A stretch of DNA of 64,000 nucleotides, from contig CAZWPX010000020.1 of NCBI GenBank assembly GCA_964636125.1, positions 14,261 through 78,260 of the forward strand, given 5' to 3'. This DNA is from CAJINA01 sp964636125 (lineage in GTDB: Bacteria > Desulfobacterota > Desulfobacteria > Desulfobacterales > CAJINA01). The first letter of the stretch is position 1, and each line of letters opens with the position of its first letter. Under the pieces are notes generated by a model. It did no database searches. It was not told the origin of the DNA and saw nothing but the letters and a program-made list of their open reading frames with translations. The translations under genes and the position numbers were made by a program. This document shows, piece after piece, positions 48,453-56,721 of the stretch.

Positions 48453-49301
48453 TTAGTCCACCACAATCATAACCCGACACTTCTCCAGAAATGACAGGTC
48501 TGCTGAAGAGTTCCGCAGCCTGACGGCATCCGTGTTGCTGATGACGATATCGCATTGCCCAGGCCCTTCCACCCGCAGCCCTTTCACAACCAGCGGGTTT
48601 GCCGTTACCCGTTGATTTTTCCGGGCTGACTCGAGTTCCTTGGCGTATCCGCTCATCCCCTGCTGCACGGCAAATTCACGGCTTACAAAGGCCGACCCGT
48701 AAACCTCCTGACCGGTTTCATCGAGAATTTTAGGCGCCATGGCCGGACGCACCCCCAGCCCCCGGGCGTCCACCACCAGTCCGGTAAGAACAGTAGAGGT
48801 CGATGCCGCCTCTCCGGGCTCAGCACCGGGCGTCTCCATGGGAACATCCATGATTTGCTCGGGCAGGAGCACACTGGACAGGGACCCATACATGCTGATC
48901 TCCATCATCACTTCAACCGTGCCGTCCGACATATACTCGACATCCACCTGGCGGGCCCCCCTGACCATGCCTTCAACCTGGGAGCGGATGGTATCACTCT
49001 CTACGGCAAAATCCTTCACAACCGTGTTGGAATCGATCCTGATACCGTTGACAGTCTCCAGGATGTTTCGCAGGGCGACAATCTTCGCGGCCCGGATGGC
49101 CATGGGACGCGCATTGGGTTTGCCATAGTATTTCTCGGGGGGTGCGCCGATCCCTTTCCCCTGGATGACCCCTTTGCTCCAGTTGATGGTGCCTTCGCCA
49201 ACGTTCTGAACAAAATTGTCTGCCAGCGCACTGTTCACAAACCCGGAAATAACCAGAAGCGCGCCCGCCGCAACAGCCATCCATGTAACTGATTTTTTCA
49301 T
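48453..49301 (-). CDS. exported LPP20/FlgT-like protein
   Basis: 282 residues from ATG 49301 (GGAGG upstream). A Sec signal (MKKSVTWMAVAAGALLVISG) precedes an LPP20-like domain. NARPMAIRAAKIVALRNILETVNGIRIDSNTVVKDF is the core motif, which also occurs in the N-terminal domain of flagellar FlgT. Residues past ~140 hold a second, unassigned beta-rich part (ILDETGQEVYGSAFVSREFAVQQGM). It is the middle gene of the envelope operon. No flagellar genes are nearby, so a flagellar role is not supported. Confidence 0.78.
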   Translation of the reverse strand: MKKSVTWMAVAAGALLVISGFVNSALADNFVQNVGEGTINWSKGVIQGKGIGAPPEKYYGKPNARPMAIRAAKIVALRNILETVNGIRIDSNTVVKDFAVESDTIRSQVEGMVRGARQVDVEYMSDGTVEVMMEISMYGSLSSVLLPEQIMDVPMETPGAEPGEAASTSTVLTGLVVDARGLGVRPAMAPKILDETGQEVYGSAFVSREFAVQQGMSGYAKELESARKNQRVTANPLVVKGLRVEGPGQCDIVISNTDAVRLRNSSADLSFLEKCRVMIVVD

Positions 49302-49323
49302 AACGCCTCCAATGTTCATCCAT

Positions 49324-50199
49324 TTAGTAATACTTTTTCAGGTAATATTTAGCAGCTTTGTTCGCTGGATTGACCGCCAACGTCTTTCTCCACCAATTCC
49401 GCGCGTCCTCTTTGCGGCCCGCGATTAGAGCTGCGAAGGCCGCATCATTGTAAGCCTTGGCCAGGTTAAAGATCGCATCCGTGTCCCGCGGATTTATTGT
49501 GAGGGTCCGACGCCACTGCACAACAGCAGCCGCATGTTCACCCCGATTAAAGTAGATCCAGCCGATCTGGTTGCTGGCCCGGGTGTGCGCGGGCTTGATC
49601 ACGAGGACTTTTTTATACTCCAGCAGGGCATTGGCATCCAGGCCCAGGTCATGAAAGGCCATGCCCAACCGGTAATGGGTCGCCGGCTCGCCTGAATCCG
49701 CATCTCGCGCTTTTTTAAGGTATTCTAACGCCTTGGCCGGATTATGCCTGAAATTGTAAATCGTACCGATAAAATAATAGGCATCCGCGCTGGCCGGGTC
49801 AATTTTTATAATACCGGTAAACCAGTCATAGGCCCGGTTAATATCCCCATCCTGCAGGGCAAGTATCCCCAGCCAGAGCATGGCAAAGGTGTTTTTCCGG
49901 TCAATGCGCAATGCGGCTGAAAATTCTTTGGCCGCCCGTCGATAATTAGTTTTTTTGGCATACAGAAGGCCAAGTTGATTGTGTGCAAATTCATTGTCCG
50001 GGTCCACTCGGAGGGCTTTTTCAAACCGGGCAACCGCGTTTTCAATATCGCCCCGATAGTGGAAATCAGAGCCTTGAAAAATCAAGCTGTTCACATCGGC
50101 TGCGGCTGCGGTCCGCGCACCCGGCAGGCCGCCCAGCAGCACGGCACTGCCCAGCAGCAGCAGGGCCGCAATGCCTTTGGTCCGGAGGGATTTGCTCAT
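49324..50199 (-). CDS. exported TPR protein
   Basis: 291 residues. A signal peptide (TKGIAALLLLGSAVLLGGLPG) is followed by about six tetratricopeptide repeats (AVARFEKALRVDPDNEFAHNQLGLLY, EFSAALRIDRKNTFAMLWLGIL, AFHDLGLDANALLEYKKVL, and so on) running to the C-terminus. TPR solenoids mediate protein contacts; this one should be periplasmic. Its start overlaps the amidase gene stop by 4 nt (ATGA), so the two are coupled. Expected to serve as a scaffold for the other operon products. Confidence 0.88.
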   Translation of the reverse strand: MSKSLRTKGIAALLLLGSAVLLGGLPGARTAAAADVNSLIFQGSDFHYRGDIENAVARFEKALRVDPDNEFAHNQLGLLYAKKTNYRRAAKEFSAALRIDRKNTFAMLWLGILALQDGDINRAYDWFTGIIKIDPASADAYYFIGTIYNFRHNPAKALEYLKKARDADSGEPATHYRLGMAFHDLGLDANALLEYKKVLVIKPAHTRASNQIGWIYFNRGEHAAAVVQWRRTLTINPRDTDAIFNLAKAYNDAAFAALIAGRKEDARNWWRKTLAVNPANKAAKYYLKKYY

Positions 50200-51308
50200 A
50201 CGATCCCCCTTGCAATGGCACCGACGACCTTCGCCCGGAATTCCGCCTGGCCCAGCAGGGCCTCCTCAGCAGGGTTTGAGATGAAACCGGCTTCCAGTAG
50301 TATGGCGGGCATTTTGGCTTTTCGCAAGACAAAAAAGTTGGCCGAATGAATGCCCCGGCTCTTGAACGGCAGGCCGTTTTTAAGCCGCTGCTGAAAACCG
50401 GTGGCAAAGTTTCCGCTCTCTTTCCAGTTCAGTTTCTGGCCGAAGGCGGACAGTATCTGCTCGATGTCAAGATAGCCTTCCCGGCGCTGCTTTTTATCGT
50501 CGTAGCTCAGCACCGCATTCTCCAGGGAAGCCACCCGGGCGGCCTCCGCACTGGAAGCTTGTTCGGAACAGAAATAAGTCTCAGAACCGTGCGCCTGCCG
50601 GTTCTTACTGGCATTGATATGAATACTGATAAACAGGTCTGCGCGATACTGGTTGGCAATCACCGTGCGTTCGCTCAAGGGGACATAGTAGTCCCCCGTC
50701 CGGGTCAAAAAAGACTTGATCCGGCCATCGGCCTGCAGGTGCCGGTGGAGCCGCCGGGCCAGATCAAGGGTCACAGCCTTCTCCTCCAGGCCGTTTTGAC
50801 CCACCGCACCGGGATCAAACCCCCCGTGCCCCGGATCGATCACAACCCGGTTGACCCTGTAGCCCAGGCCGCCGTCAGCGGTGAGCGTCCGGGTCATCTC
50901 CCGGCTTTCGTTGAGCGCAGCCCGTTCATCCTTAGCGTTCGCCCGGGTTTTGCGCCGCGATCCGACCAGTGGTTTCTGGGATATGATGTCAATCATCATG
51001 CGGGAATAGGTGTCACCAGGGTTAATCCTGACAGCGGACCGGAAAGCAGCCACGGCCTCGGCGGATCGTCCCAGTTCCCGCAGGGCCCTGCCCAGCAGCC
51101 CGAAGGCCCAGTCACTGGATGGGTCGATCCGGACCGCCCGGGTCAGGACCTCAACCGCAGCGGCATACTCCCGATTTTCAATCAACGCCTGGCCTTTCAA
51201 AGCGTATTCAAGAGCACTGCTGCCCGACAGCAAACCGGGTACCAGCAGGGCACCCGACAGTCCAAGAGCCCCTTTCCCCATCTGTGTTAAAAAAGCCCTG
51301 CGATCCAT
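50196..51308 (-). CDS. N-acetylmuramoyl-L-alanine amidase with N-terminal TPRs
   Basis: 370 residues. The N-terminus MDRRAFLTQMGKGALGLSG resembles a twin-arginine signal (RRAFL), which fits the tatA gene in the same window. TPR-like helices cover residues ~35-110. The AmiC-type catalytic domain follows: VVIDPGHGGFDPGAVG (zinc His), ISIHINAS (zinc His) and PAILLEAGFISNPAEE (catalytic Glu). Amidases of this family cleave the peptide from MurNAc during cell separation. It is the first gene of the envelope operon, divergent from the 4Fe-4S gene. Confidence 0.9.
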   Translation of the reverse strand: MDRRAFLTQMGKGALGLSGALLVPGLLSGSSALEYALKGQALIENREYAAAVEVLTRAVRIDPSSDWAFGLLGRALRELGRSAEAVAAFRSAVRINPGDTYSRMMIDIISQKPLVGSRRKTRANAKDERAALNESREMTRTLTADGGLGYRVNRVVIDPGHGGFDPGAVGQNGLEEKAVTLDLARRLHRHLQADGRIKSFLTRTGDYYVPLSERTVIANQYRADLFISIHINASKNRQAHGSETYFCSEQASSAEAARVASLENAVLSYDDKKQRREGYLDIEQILSAFGQKLNWKESGNFATGFQQRLKNGLPFKSRGIHSANFFVLRKAKMPAILLEAGFISNPAEEALLGQAEFRAKVVGAIARGIV

Positions 51309-51439
51309 ACCCGAATGCCACCCATATATATAAAATGCGACTGTTTGACAGCGGCCGCTGCAAGTGAAAACTATTGAACTGGAAATTCAAGTCTGGCATA
51401 GTTGCAAGAAAAATCCAACCCGAATTCCAAAGGAGAAGC

Positions 51440-52510
51440 ATGACCGATAAACTATACCGCCAGTTGCAGTTGCAGCTGGACCAATATTCCATGGGATTTC
51501 CAGCAACGCAATCCGGCGTTGAGATCAAAATTTTAAAACGGTTGTTTTCACAAGAAGACGCCGGGCTATTCCTAAAAATGACCCCGCTGCTTGAACCGGT
51601 CGAGGATATCGCAGCCCGGCTGGGCAGTCCGGCTGCCGATACCGCCGCGCAGCTTGAAAAAATGGCTGCCCGGGGGCTTTTATTCCGCCTGGCCAGGGGC
51701 GACAGCATTAAATATGGGGCGATTCCCTTTGTGCACGGGTTGTTTGAATTCCAGGTTGGGCGGCTGGACAAAACCCTCGCCGCCCTGGTCCGCCAGTATT
51801 TCAAGGAAGGCTTTGGCGACGCCATGAACGCCTCGGCCGCAGGCTTTCTGCGCACGATCCCCGTGCAGCAGTCCATCGAGGTGACCCGCACGGTCGCGCC
51901 CTATGAAGACGCAGCCGAGATTCTGGCCCAAAATGCCGCCCAGATTGTGGTCGCGGATTGCATCTGCCGGAAATCTTCCAGCCTAGTGGAACAGGGGTGC
52001 ACCAAACCGCTTGAAGTCTGCTTCATGTTTGGTTCCATGGGGCAGTATTATCTCGATCATGACATGGGACGCAAAATTGAACTCTCGGAAGCCCTGCAAA
52101 TCCTGACCGCAGCTCGTGAAGCGGGGCTGGTAACCCAGCCCGCTTCTTCACAAAATCCAGGCGGTATGTGCAACTGCTGCGGTGACTGCTGCGGCCCCCT
52201 TTCTGCGCTCAACCGGCATCCGCGACCCGCGGAAATTGTATTCTCCAACTATTTCGCCCGGGTTGATACCGAGGCCTGCACCGCCTGCGGGCTCTGTGAA
52301 GAGCGGTGTCAGATGAAAGCCATAGGGCCGGGGAAGGATGACCGGGCCGAGATTGATCGCAACCGCTGCATCGGCTGCGGTCTCTGTGTAACCACCTGCC
52401 CTGAAGAAGCCCTGGTTATGGTCAAAAAACCTGACGCGGAATTAAAAATCCCACCCGCCAACGCCTTCGAGCAGATGATGACAATGGCCCAGAAAAGAGG
52501 TATCTTGTAG
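51440..52510 (+). CDS. 4Fe-4S ferredoxin-domain protein
   Basis: 356 residues from ATG 51440, set by AGGAGA. The N-terminal ~100 residues look like a winged-helix or helical region (KILKRLFSQEDAGLFLKMTPLL). The middle has unusual cysteines (VVADCICRKSS...GCTKPLEVC and GGMCNCCGDCCG). The C-terminal 70 residues are a 2x4Fe-4S ferredoxin: CTACGLCEERCQMKAI and CIGCGLCVTTCPEEA. It is probably a cytoplasmic electron-transfer or regulatory protein. One base separates it from the nitrilase gene, so they are coupled. I do not know the reaction. Confidence 0.8.
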   Translation: MTDKLYRQLQLQLDQYSMGFPATQSGVEIKILKRLFSQEDAGLFLKMTPLLEPVEDIAARLGSPAADTAAQLEKMAARGLLFRLARGDSIKYGAIPFVHGLFEFQVGRLDKTLAALVRQYFKEGFGDAMNASAAGFLRTIPVQQSIEVTRTVAPYEDAAEILAQNAAQIVVADCICRKSSSLVEQGCTKPLEVCFMFGSMGQYYLDHDMGRKIELSEALQILTAAREAGLVTQPASSQNPGGMCNCCGDCCGPLSALNRHPRPAEIVFSNYFARVDTEACTACGLCEERCQMKAIGPGKDDRAEIDRNRCIGCGLCVTTCPEEALVMVKKPDAELKIPPANAFEQMMTMAQKRGIL

Positions 52511-52511
52511 A

Positions 52512-53462
52512 ATGACCGACAAAATCACAGTGGGACTGGCCCAGGTGGCCCCAATCTGGCTGGATCGTGAAAAAACAATTGCCAAGATCGAAGATTATCT
52601 GGCCCAGTCGGCCGCCCGGAATTGCCGCCTGGTGGCCTTCGGTGAAGCGCTGCTCCCGGGGTATCCTTTCTGGATTGAGCGGACAGAGGGCGCGCGCTTT
52701 GACTCCCCGGTCCAGAAAGAGATGCACGCTTATTATATGGCCCAGGCCGTACAGATTGAGTCCGGCCACCTGGATTCCATCTGTGCCCTTGCAGCCCAGC
52801 ACCAGCTGGCGGTGGTCCTGGGCTGCATTGAGCGTGCCACCGACCGGGGCGGCCATAGTCTCTATTGCGCCCTGGTGTATATTGCACCTGACGGTCGTAT
52901 CGGGTCCATTCATCGCAAACTCATGCCCACGTATGAAGAGCGGTTGACCTGGTCACCCGGCGACGGCCATGGGTTGCGCGTTCACTCCCTGGGGCCGTTT
53001 ACGGTCGGGGGCCTGAATTGCTGGGAAAACTGGATGCCCCTGGTACGCAGCGCCCTGTATGCCCAGGGCGAAGACCTGCACGTGGCTATCTGGCCCGGCG
53101 GTCTGCACAATACCCGGGAGATTACCCGCTTTGTAGCCCGGGAAGCTCGCTCCTATGTACTTTCTGTTTCCGGCTTGATGCGCAAGGCGGACATCTCCCC
53201 GGCCATACCCCATGCAGATAAGATCAGGGCCAGCGTACCTGAGGTCATGGCCAACGGCGGTTCCTGCCTGGCGGGTCCGGATGGTGAGTGGGTGCTTGAA
53301 CCCCAGGTCGGCAGCGAAGAGCTTTTTATCGCAACCATAGATCATGCGCGGGTCCGGCAGGAGCGTCAGAATTTCGACCCCTCCGGGCACTACTCCCGGC
53401 CGGATGTCACCCGCCTGACCCTTAACCGGAAGCGTCAGAAAATTTTGGAGATAGAGTCTTAA
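52512..53462 (+). CDS. nitrilase-superfamily carbon-nitrogen hydrolase
   Basis: 316 residues. The catalytic Glu-Lys-Cys triad is in AFGEALLPGYPFW, HRKLMPTYEERLTW and GGLNCWENWMPL. GLNCWEN is the pattern of true nitrilases (branch 1), which convert nitriles to acid plus ammonia. Full-length for the family. It starts one base after the 4Fe-4S gene stop, so an operon is certain in layout, though an Fe-S protein as nitrilase partner is unusual. The substrate cannot be inferred. Translation may depend on coupling because no good ribosome site precedes the ATG. Confidence 0.88.
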   Translation: MTDKITVGLAQVAPIWLDREKTIAKIEDYLAQSAARNCRLVAFGEALLPGYPFWIERTEGARFDSPVQKEMHAYYMAQAVQIESGHLDSICALAAQHQLAVVLGCIERATDRGGHSLYCALVYIAPDGRIGSIHRKLMPTYEERLTWSPGDGHGLRVHSLGPFTVGGLNCWENWMPLVRSALYAQGEDLHVAIWPGGLHNTREITRFVAREARSYVLSVSGLMRKADISPAIPHADKIRASVPEVMANGGSCLAGPDGEWVLEPQVGSEELFIATIDHARVRQERQNFDPSGHYSRPDVTRLTLNRKRQKILEIES

Positions 53463-53504
53463 ACCAAGACAAAACCGAACATTCAGCATCGAACGTCTAA
53501 CTAT

Positions 53505-53637
53505 GATGGACTCGTAAAAAGTCCTTCGCCCGTCATGCCGGACTTGATCCGGCATCCATAAGTACTTGAAAACACTGGATCCCGGTTTTCACCGGGATGA
53601 CACCAAAAGGCAATTTCTGACTTTTTACGGGTTCATC
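53505..53637. repeat. MITE-like element, 133 bp, with terminal inverted repeats and a 6-bp target duplication
   Basis: Left end GATGGACTCGTAAAAAGTC (53505-53523), right end GACTTTTTACGGGTTCATC (53619-53637): 19-bp inverted repeats with two mismatches. AACTAT flanks both ends exactly (53499-53504 and 53638-53643), the mark of a target-site duplication. Inside are two hairpins with the ATGCCGGACTTGATCCGGCAT and ATCCCGGTTTTCACCGGGAT patterns of dispersed bacterial repeats. It encodes nothing and lies between the nitrilase and DUF169 genes. Confidence 0.75.
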
Positions 53638-53659
53638 AACTATTCTAGGAGAAACCCAC

Positions 53660-54493
53660 ATGGAGACCAATACCCTGGATGCTTTACCCCAATTTTTAAA
53701 AACTCTGGGCCTTAGTGAAGAACCCCTGGGCAGCCACTTTACAGATCAGGAGCCTGATGCGGGTTACTCACCCACCGCCATGGATCTGCCGACCCGTGAA
53801 AAAGAGATAGAAAACGAAATTGACTGGCAGGCCGTCTTCGGTAACTTTTCCTGTGCCCTGGGCAACATCTGGCGTGCACGCAGGAAAAATACAGCCGCCT
53901 ATTTCTCCGCAGAACGGTTCGGCTGCCCCGGTGCCACATTCTGGCTGGGTTTCAACAAACCCCAGGCTGAGACGATTATACATTATGTTTCCACCGGCAT
54001 CCCGGATCACATGCAGGGGGAGCATTACTGCGATTCTCCCGATAACCTGCGCCGGATTTTTGAGACCGTCGATCCACCGCCTGCGCCTGCCCGCTATTGT
54101 GTTTTTAAGCCGATCAGCCAGTTTGACGAGGATGAAATACCTGAGCTGGTGTCCTTTTTTACCCGCCCCGAATCCCTGTCCGGCCTGCATCAACTGGCAG
54201 CCTTCGTGACCAATGATCCCGAGGTGGTGGCATCTCCCTGGAGTGCGGCCTGCGGCAGCCTCGTGGTGTGGCCGCGCAGATACCTGGCCGCAGGCACACC
54301 CAAGGCCGTCATTGGTGGCTGGGACCCTTCGGCCCGGAAATACTTTAAGACCGATGAGCTCTCATTTACGCTGCCTTATGACATGTTCAAGACAATGCTG
54401 GCCCGCTACAAAGACTCTTTTCTGACATCAAAAACCTGGTCTGTGGTGGGAAAGAAAATTGACCGCAGCCGGAAAGCATGGGGGGGCGCGTGA
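53660..54493 (+). CDS. DUF169 family protein
   Basis: 277 residues matching the DUF169 (COG2043) family. Recognisable segments are LGLSEEPLGSHFT near the N-terminus, CALGNIWRARRKNTAAYFSAERFGCPGATFWLGF, CVFKPISQFDEDEIPELVSFFTRPE, and DPEVVASPWSAACGSLVVWPRR, ending in SFTLPYDMFKTMLARY. No biochemical function has been firmly assigned to the family; several cysteines are conserved-looking, so a metal or Fe-S link is possible. TAGGAGAAACC precedes ATG 53660. It is followed after 1 nt by metF. Confidence 0.82.
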   Translation: METNTLDALPQFLKTLGLSEEPLGSHFTDQEPDAGYSPTAMDLPTREKEIENEIDWQAVFGNFSCALGNIWRARRKNTAAYFSAERFGCPGATFWLGFNKPQAETIIHYVSTGIPDHMQGEHYCDSPDNLRRIFETVDPPPAPARYCVFKPISQFDEDEIPELVSFFTRPESLSGLHQLAAFVTNDPEVVASPWSAACGSLVVWPRRYLAAGTPKAVIGGWDPSARKYFKTDELSFTLPYDMFKTMLARYKDSFLTSKTWSVVGKKIDRSRKAWGGA

Positions 54494-54494
54494 C

Positions 54495-55370
54495 ATGACT
54501 GCAGCCACGGGTTTCGGACCACTTTTCGACGACAGCATGATGCGCAGCAAACGGTTCATCACCACCGTGGAGGTCGTCCCCCCCGCGGGTTCGGATCCCG
54601 GCCCCCTCCTGAAAGCACTTGAATCCCTGGCCGACCTGCCCGTGGACGGATTCAGTGTGGCCACCAACCCGGTGGCCAAACCGCGGATGAGTGCCATGGC
54701 GCTGTGTGCGCTGATTCAAAAACACACCGGTCGGCAGGCCGTTTTGCACTGCACCATCCGGGACCATAATCTTATCAGCCTCCAGGGTGAAATGTGGGGT
54801 GCCCAGGCACTGGGGCTGCGCACGGTCATGGCTGCCACGGGTGACTTCGTGGCCCTGGGCGATCGCGCCCGGACAACCATGGTAAGAGACGTAAACGTCT
54901 ATGACCTCGTCAAGATGTCACGGGACAGCGGCCTGTACACCGGCGTTGTGTTCGACACCCACCCTGAGCGCAAAGATGGGCTCTCACAGGCTGTTTTACA
55001 CCTGGAAAAAAAGAGATCCGCCGGGGCCCAATTTGCCGTTACCCAACCGGTTTATGACCGGATTTCAGCTGAGCGGATGGTCAAGGCCACGGCCCACATC
55101 GGCATCCCCCTGATCTTGGGAATCCTGCCTTTGCGCACGCCCCGGCACGCGGCCTTTTTACATGAAAAAGTGGCGGGCATCGCTGTTCCCCGGCACGTTC
55201 GCGAACAGATGGACCAGGCCGAGGACCCCATCGCCGCCGGCGTTCAAAACGCCCGTGACATGCTGGCCATAGCCCGGGAGCGGTTTGCCGGCGCCTGCCT
55301 GATGCCGCCCTTTGACCACTACGAAATCATGCCGGACATACTCCGGGACCAGCAGCTGCAGCTGCCTTGA
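54495..55370 (+). CDS. metF: methylenetetrahydrofolate reductase
   Basis: 291 residues from ATG 54495, one base after the DUF169 stop. FITTVEVVPPAGSDPG is the usual N-terminal strand of the MetF barrel; HCTIRDHNLISLQGEMWGAQALGLRTVMAATGDF is the FAD-binding part and QFAVTQPVYD another conserved block. It would reduce methylene- to methyl-tetrahydrofolate, feeding methionine synthesis or the Wood-Ljungdahl pathway. The short single-domain form without a visible NADH-binding addition is common in anaerobes, where ferredoxin or an Fe-S partner supplies electrons. The 4Fe-4S gene three genes upstream is a candidate partner (inference). Confidence 0.88.
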   Translation: MTAATGFGPLFDDSMMRSKRFITTVEVVPPAGSDPGPLLKALESLADLPVDGFSVATNPVAKPRMSAMALCALIQKHTGRQAVLHCTIRDHNLISLQGEMWGAQALGLRTVMAATGDFVALGDRARTTMVRDVNVYDLVKMSRDSGLYTGVVFDTHPERKDGLSQAVLHLEKKRSAGAQFAVTQPVYDRISAERMVKATAHIGIPLILGILPLRTPRHAAFLHEKVAGIAVPRHVREQMDQAEDPIAAGVQNARDMLAIARERFAGACLMPPFDHYEIMPDILRDQQLQLP

Positions 55371-55525
55371 GCAGCCAGGGATGTGCCCGGGGTTCGGGTC
55401 TTCAGACTGCCGGTGCGAAACATACCTGATTTATTTTAAGAAAAGACCGGGGTTCACGACCTTGAAAAAACGGTCAAAATACCAATCTCGCGATACATGC
55501 GTGTATAAAGGTCGTTCTTTCGTAA

Positions 55526-56302
55526 ATGACACAATATTTAAATATCGGTACCAACCGCCTGGAAATAGACTGGTACGGCCCGGGGCCAGAAGAAGCCCCG
55601 ACCCTGGTTTTTCTGCACGAAGGTTTAGGCTGCGTGGCCTTGTGGCATGATTTTCCAGCCAGACTGGCGGATGCGACCGGCTGCGGTGCTTTTGTATACA
55701 GTCGCCTGGGATATGGCAGATCCGATCCCTGCGAATTGCCACGCCCGATCAGCTTCATGCATACGGAAGGGCTGGACATCCTTCCCAGGGTACTGGCTGC
55801 GGCCGGGATCAAAGCGCATATCCTGATTGGCCATTCCGATGGCGGGTCCATCGCCCTCGTCAACGCCGGAGGTCGGCCGGCCGCCGGCCTGCGGGGCCTG
55901 ATCACCGAGGCTGCCCATGTGTTCTGCGAGCAATTATCCGTGGATTCGATTCAAGCAGCCAAAGCGCATTATGAAACCGGTGACCTGCGCCGGAAACTAC
56001 ATCGCTACCATGGCGATAATACCGTGTGTGCCTTCAGGGGCTGGAATGATGTCTGGCTGCATCCTGATTTTATGAACTGGAACATCGCAGAATTCCTGCC
56101 TGGAATTAAGGTCCCCATGCTGGCGCTGCAGGGACAGGACGACCAGTATGGTACCGTTGCCCAACTGGATGCCATTGGCCAGCAGGCCGGCCCGGGTGTT
56201 GAAACCCGACTGCTGGCCAATTGCCGGCATGCTCCCCACGCGGAGCAGGCAGATGTCGCCCTGGAAGCGATGCGAACGTTTATTGGTCATATACTCACGT
56301 AA
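55526..56302 (+). CDS. alpha/beta hydrolase
   Basis: 258 residues. Standard alpha/beta-hydrolase layout: VFLHEGLGCVALWHDF (oxyanion region), Ser nucleophile in IGHSDGGSIAL (residue ~95), Asp in LQGQDDQYGT and His in ANCRHAPHAEQ near the end. No signal peptide, so cytoplasmic. Substrate is unknown. It is separated from metF by 155 nt and may have its own promoter. Start choice rests on conserved length; the ribosome site (AAAGGTCG) is some 11 nt away. Confidence 0.87.
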   Translation: MTQYLNIGTNRLEIDWYGPGPEEAPTLVFLHEGLGCVALWHDFPARLADATGCGAFVYSRLGYGRSDPCELPRPISFMHTEGLDILPRVLAAAGIKAHILIGHSDGGSIALVNAGGRPAAGLRGLITEAAHVFCEQLSVDSIQAAKAHYETGDLRRKLHRYHGDNTVCAFRGWNDVWLHPDFMNWNIAEFLPGIKVPMLALQGQDDQYGTVAQLDAIGQQAGPGVETRLLANCRHAPHAEQADVALEAMRTFIGHILT

Positions 56303-56333
56303 GGCCGCGCTACAAATAGAAACCCCAAAAGTC

Positions 56334-56363
56334 TTGACAAAATACCCTTTTGATTCTTATCAT
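56334..56363 (+). promoter_or_regulatory. strong promoter in front of the structured RNA
   Basis: TTGACA (56334-56339), then TTATCA at 17 nt or TATCAT at 18 nt (56357-56363). Predicted start near 56369. No coding sequence follows within 350 nt. Confidence 0.6.
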
Positions 56364-56368
56364 TCCCT

Positions 56369-56541
56369 TATGTCCCCCCTTCCGTCGTTTCCAGTTCCTG
56401 GAAAGGCTGTAATCATCATGGCGTCTGCCCCGGGCACTTAAACCGGCTGGGTACCCTCCGGGGCTGACAGGCCGGGAAACCAGCAGCTGATTCTGACCCG
56501 CTTACACCTTTTTTGTGAGCAGGACCGGAGGGGGACGCATC
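56369..56541 (+). ncRNA. candidate structured RNA, possibly 6S-like
   Basis: About 170 nt with unusual pairing potential. The 5' end ATGTCCCCCCTTCCG (56370-56384) can pair with CGGAGGGGGACGCAT (56526-56540), closing the RNA. An alternative partner for the same 3' strand is ATGGCGTCTGCCCCGG (56418-56433). Local hairpins include TTTCCAG-TTC-CTGGAAA (56388-56404) and GCTTACA...TGTGAGC (56500-56520). Size and end pairing resemble 6S RNA, but I cannot confirm the central bubble. It could also be a leader of the kinase gene. No open frame is supportable here. Confidence 0.38.
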
Positions 56542-56544
56542 TGG

Positions 56545-56573
56545 TTGACTTTCGCCCCCATTTTAAGCTATCT
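56545..56573 (+). promoter_or_regulatory. possible promoter of the kinase-like gene
   Basis: TTGACT (56545-56550), 17-nt spacer, CTATCT (56568-56573), starting directly after the structured RNA. Leader to GTG 56722 would be about 140 nt and contains nothing I can name. Confidence 0.35.
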
Positions 56574-56721
56574 AATCGCATTCCTGCAGTCACTATCCAG
56601 TATCCATAACCGACCGCAACCAGGGTTTGCAGGGTGTCACCTGAGTATGCGTGTTCGGAAAGTAAGACGGAAGACCGCCGGGTCCGCTAAATTGTAAATC
56701 CAGCCCTACGACAGGTGAACA

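Noticed and set aside
52953..53555. Minus-strand frame opposite the nitrilase gene, starting with MPDQVRHDG
   Set aside because: Its first residues come from the repeat element at 53505-53637; frames like this are common artefacts of such repeats.
56288..56297. Further match to the shared motif (CATATACTCA)
   Set aside because: It lies inside the alpha/beta hydrolase coding region and lacks the flanking bases shared by the four intergenic copies.
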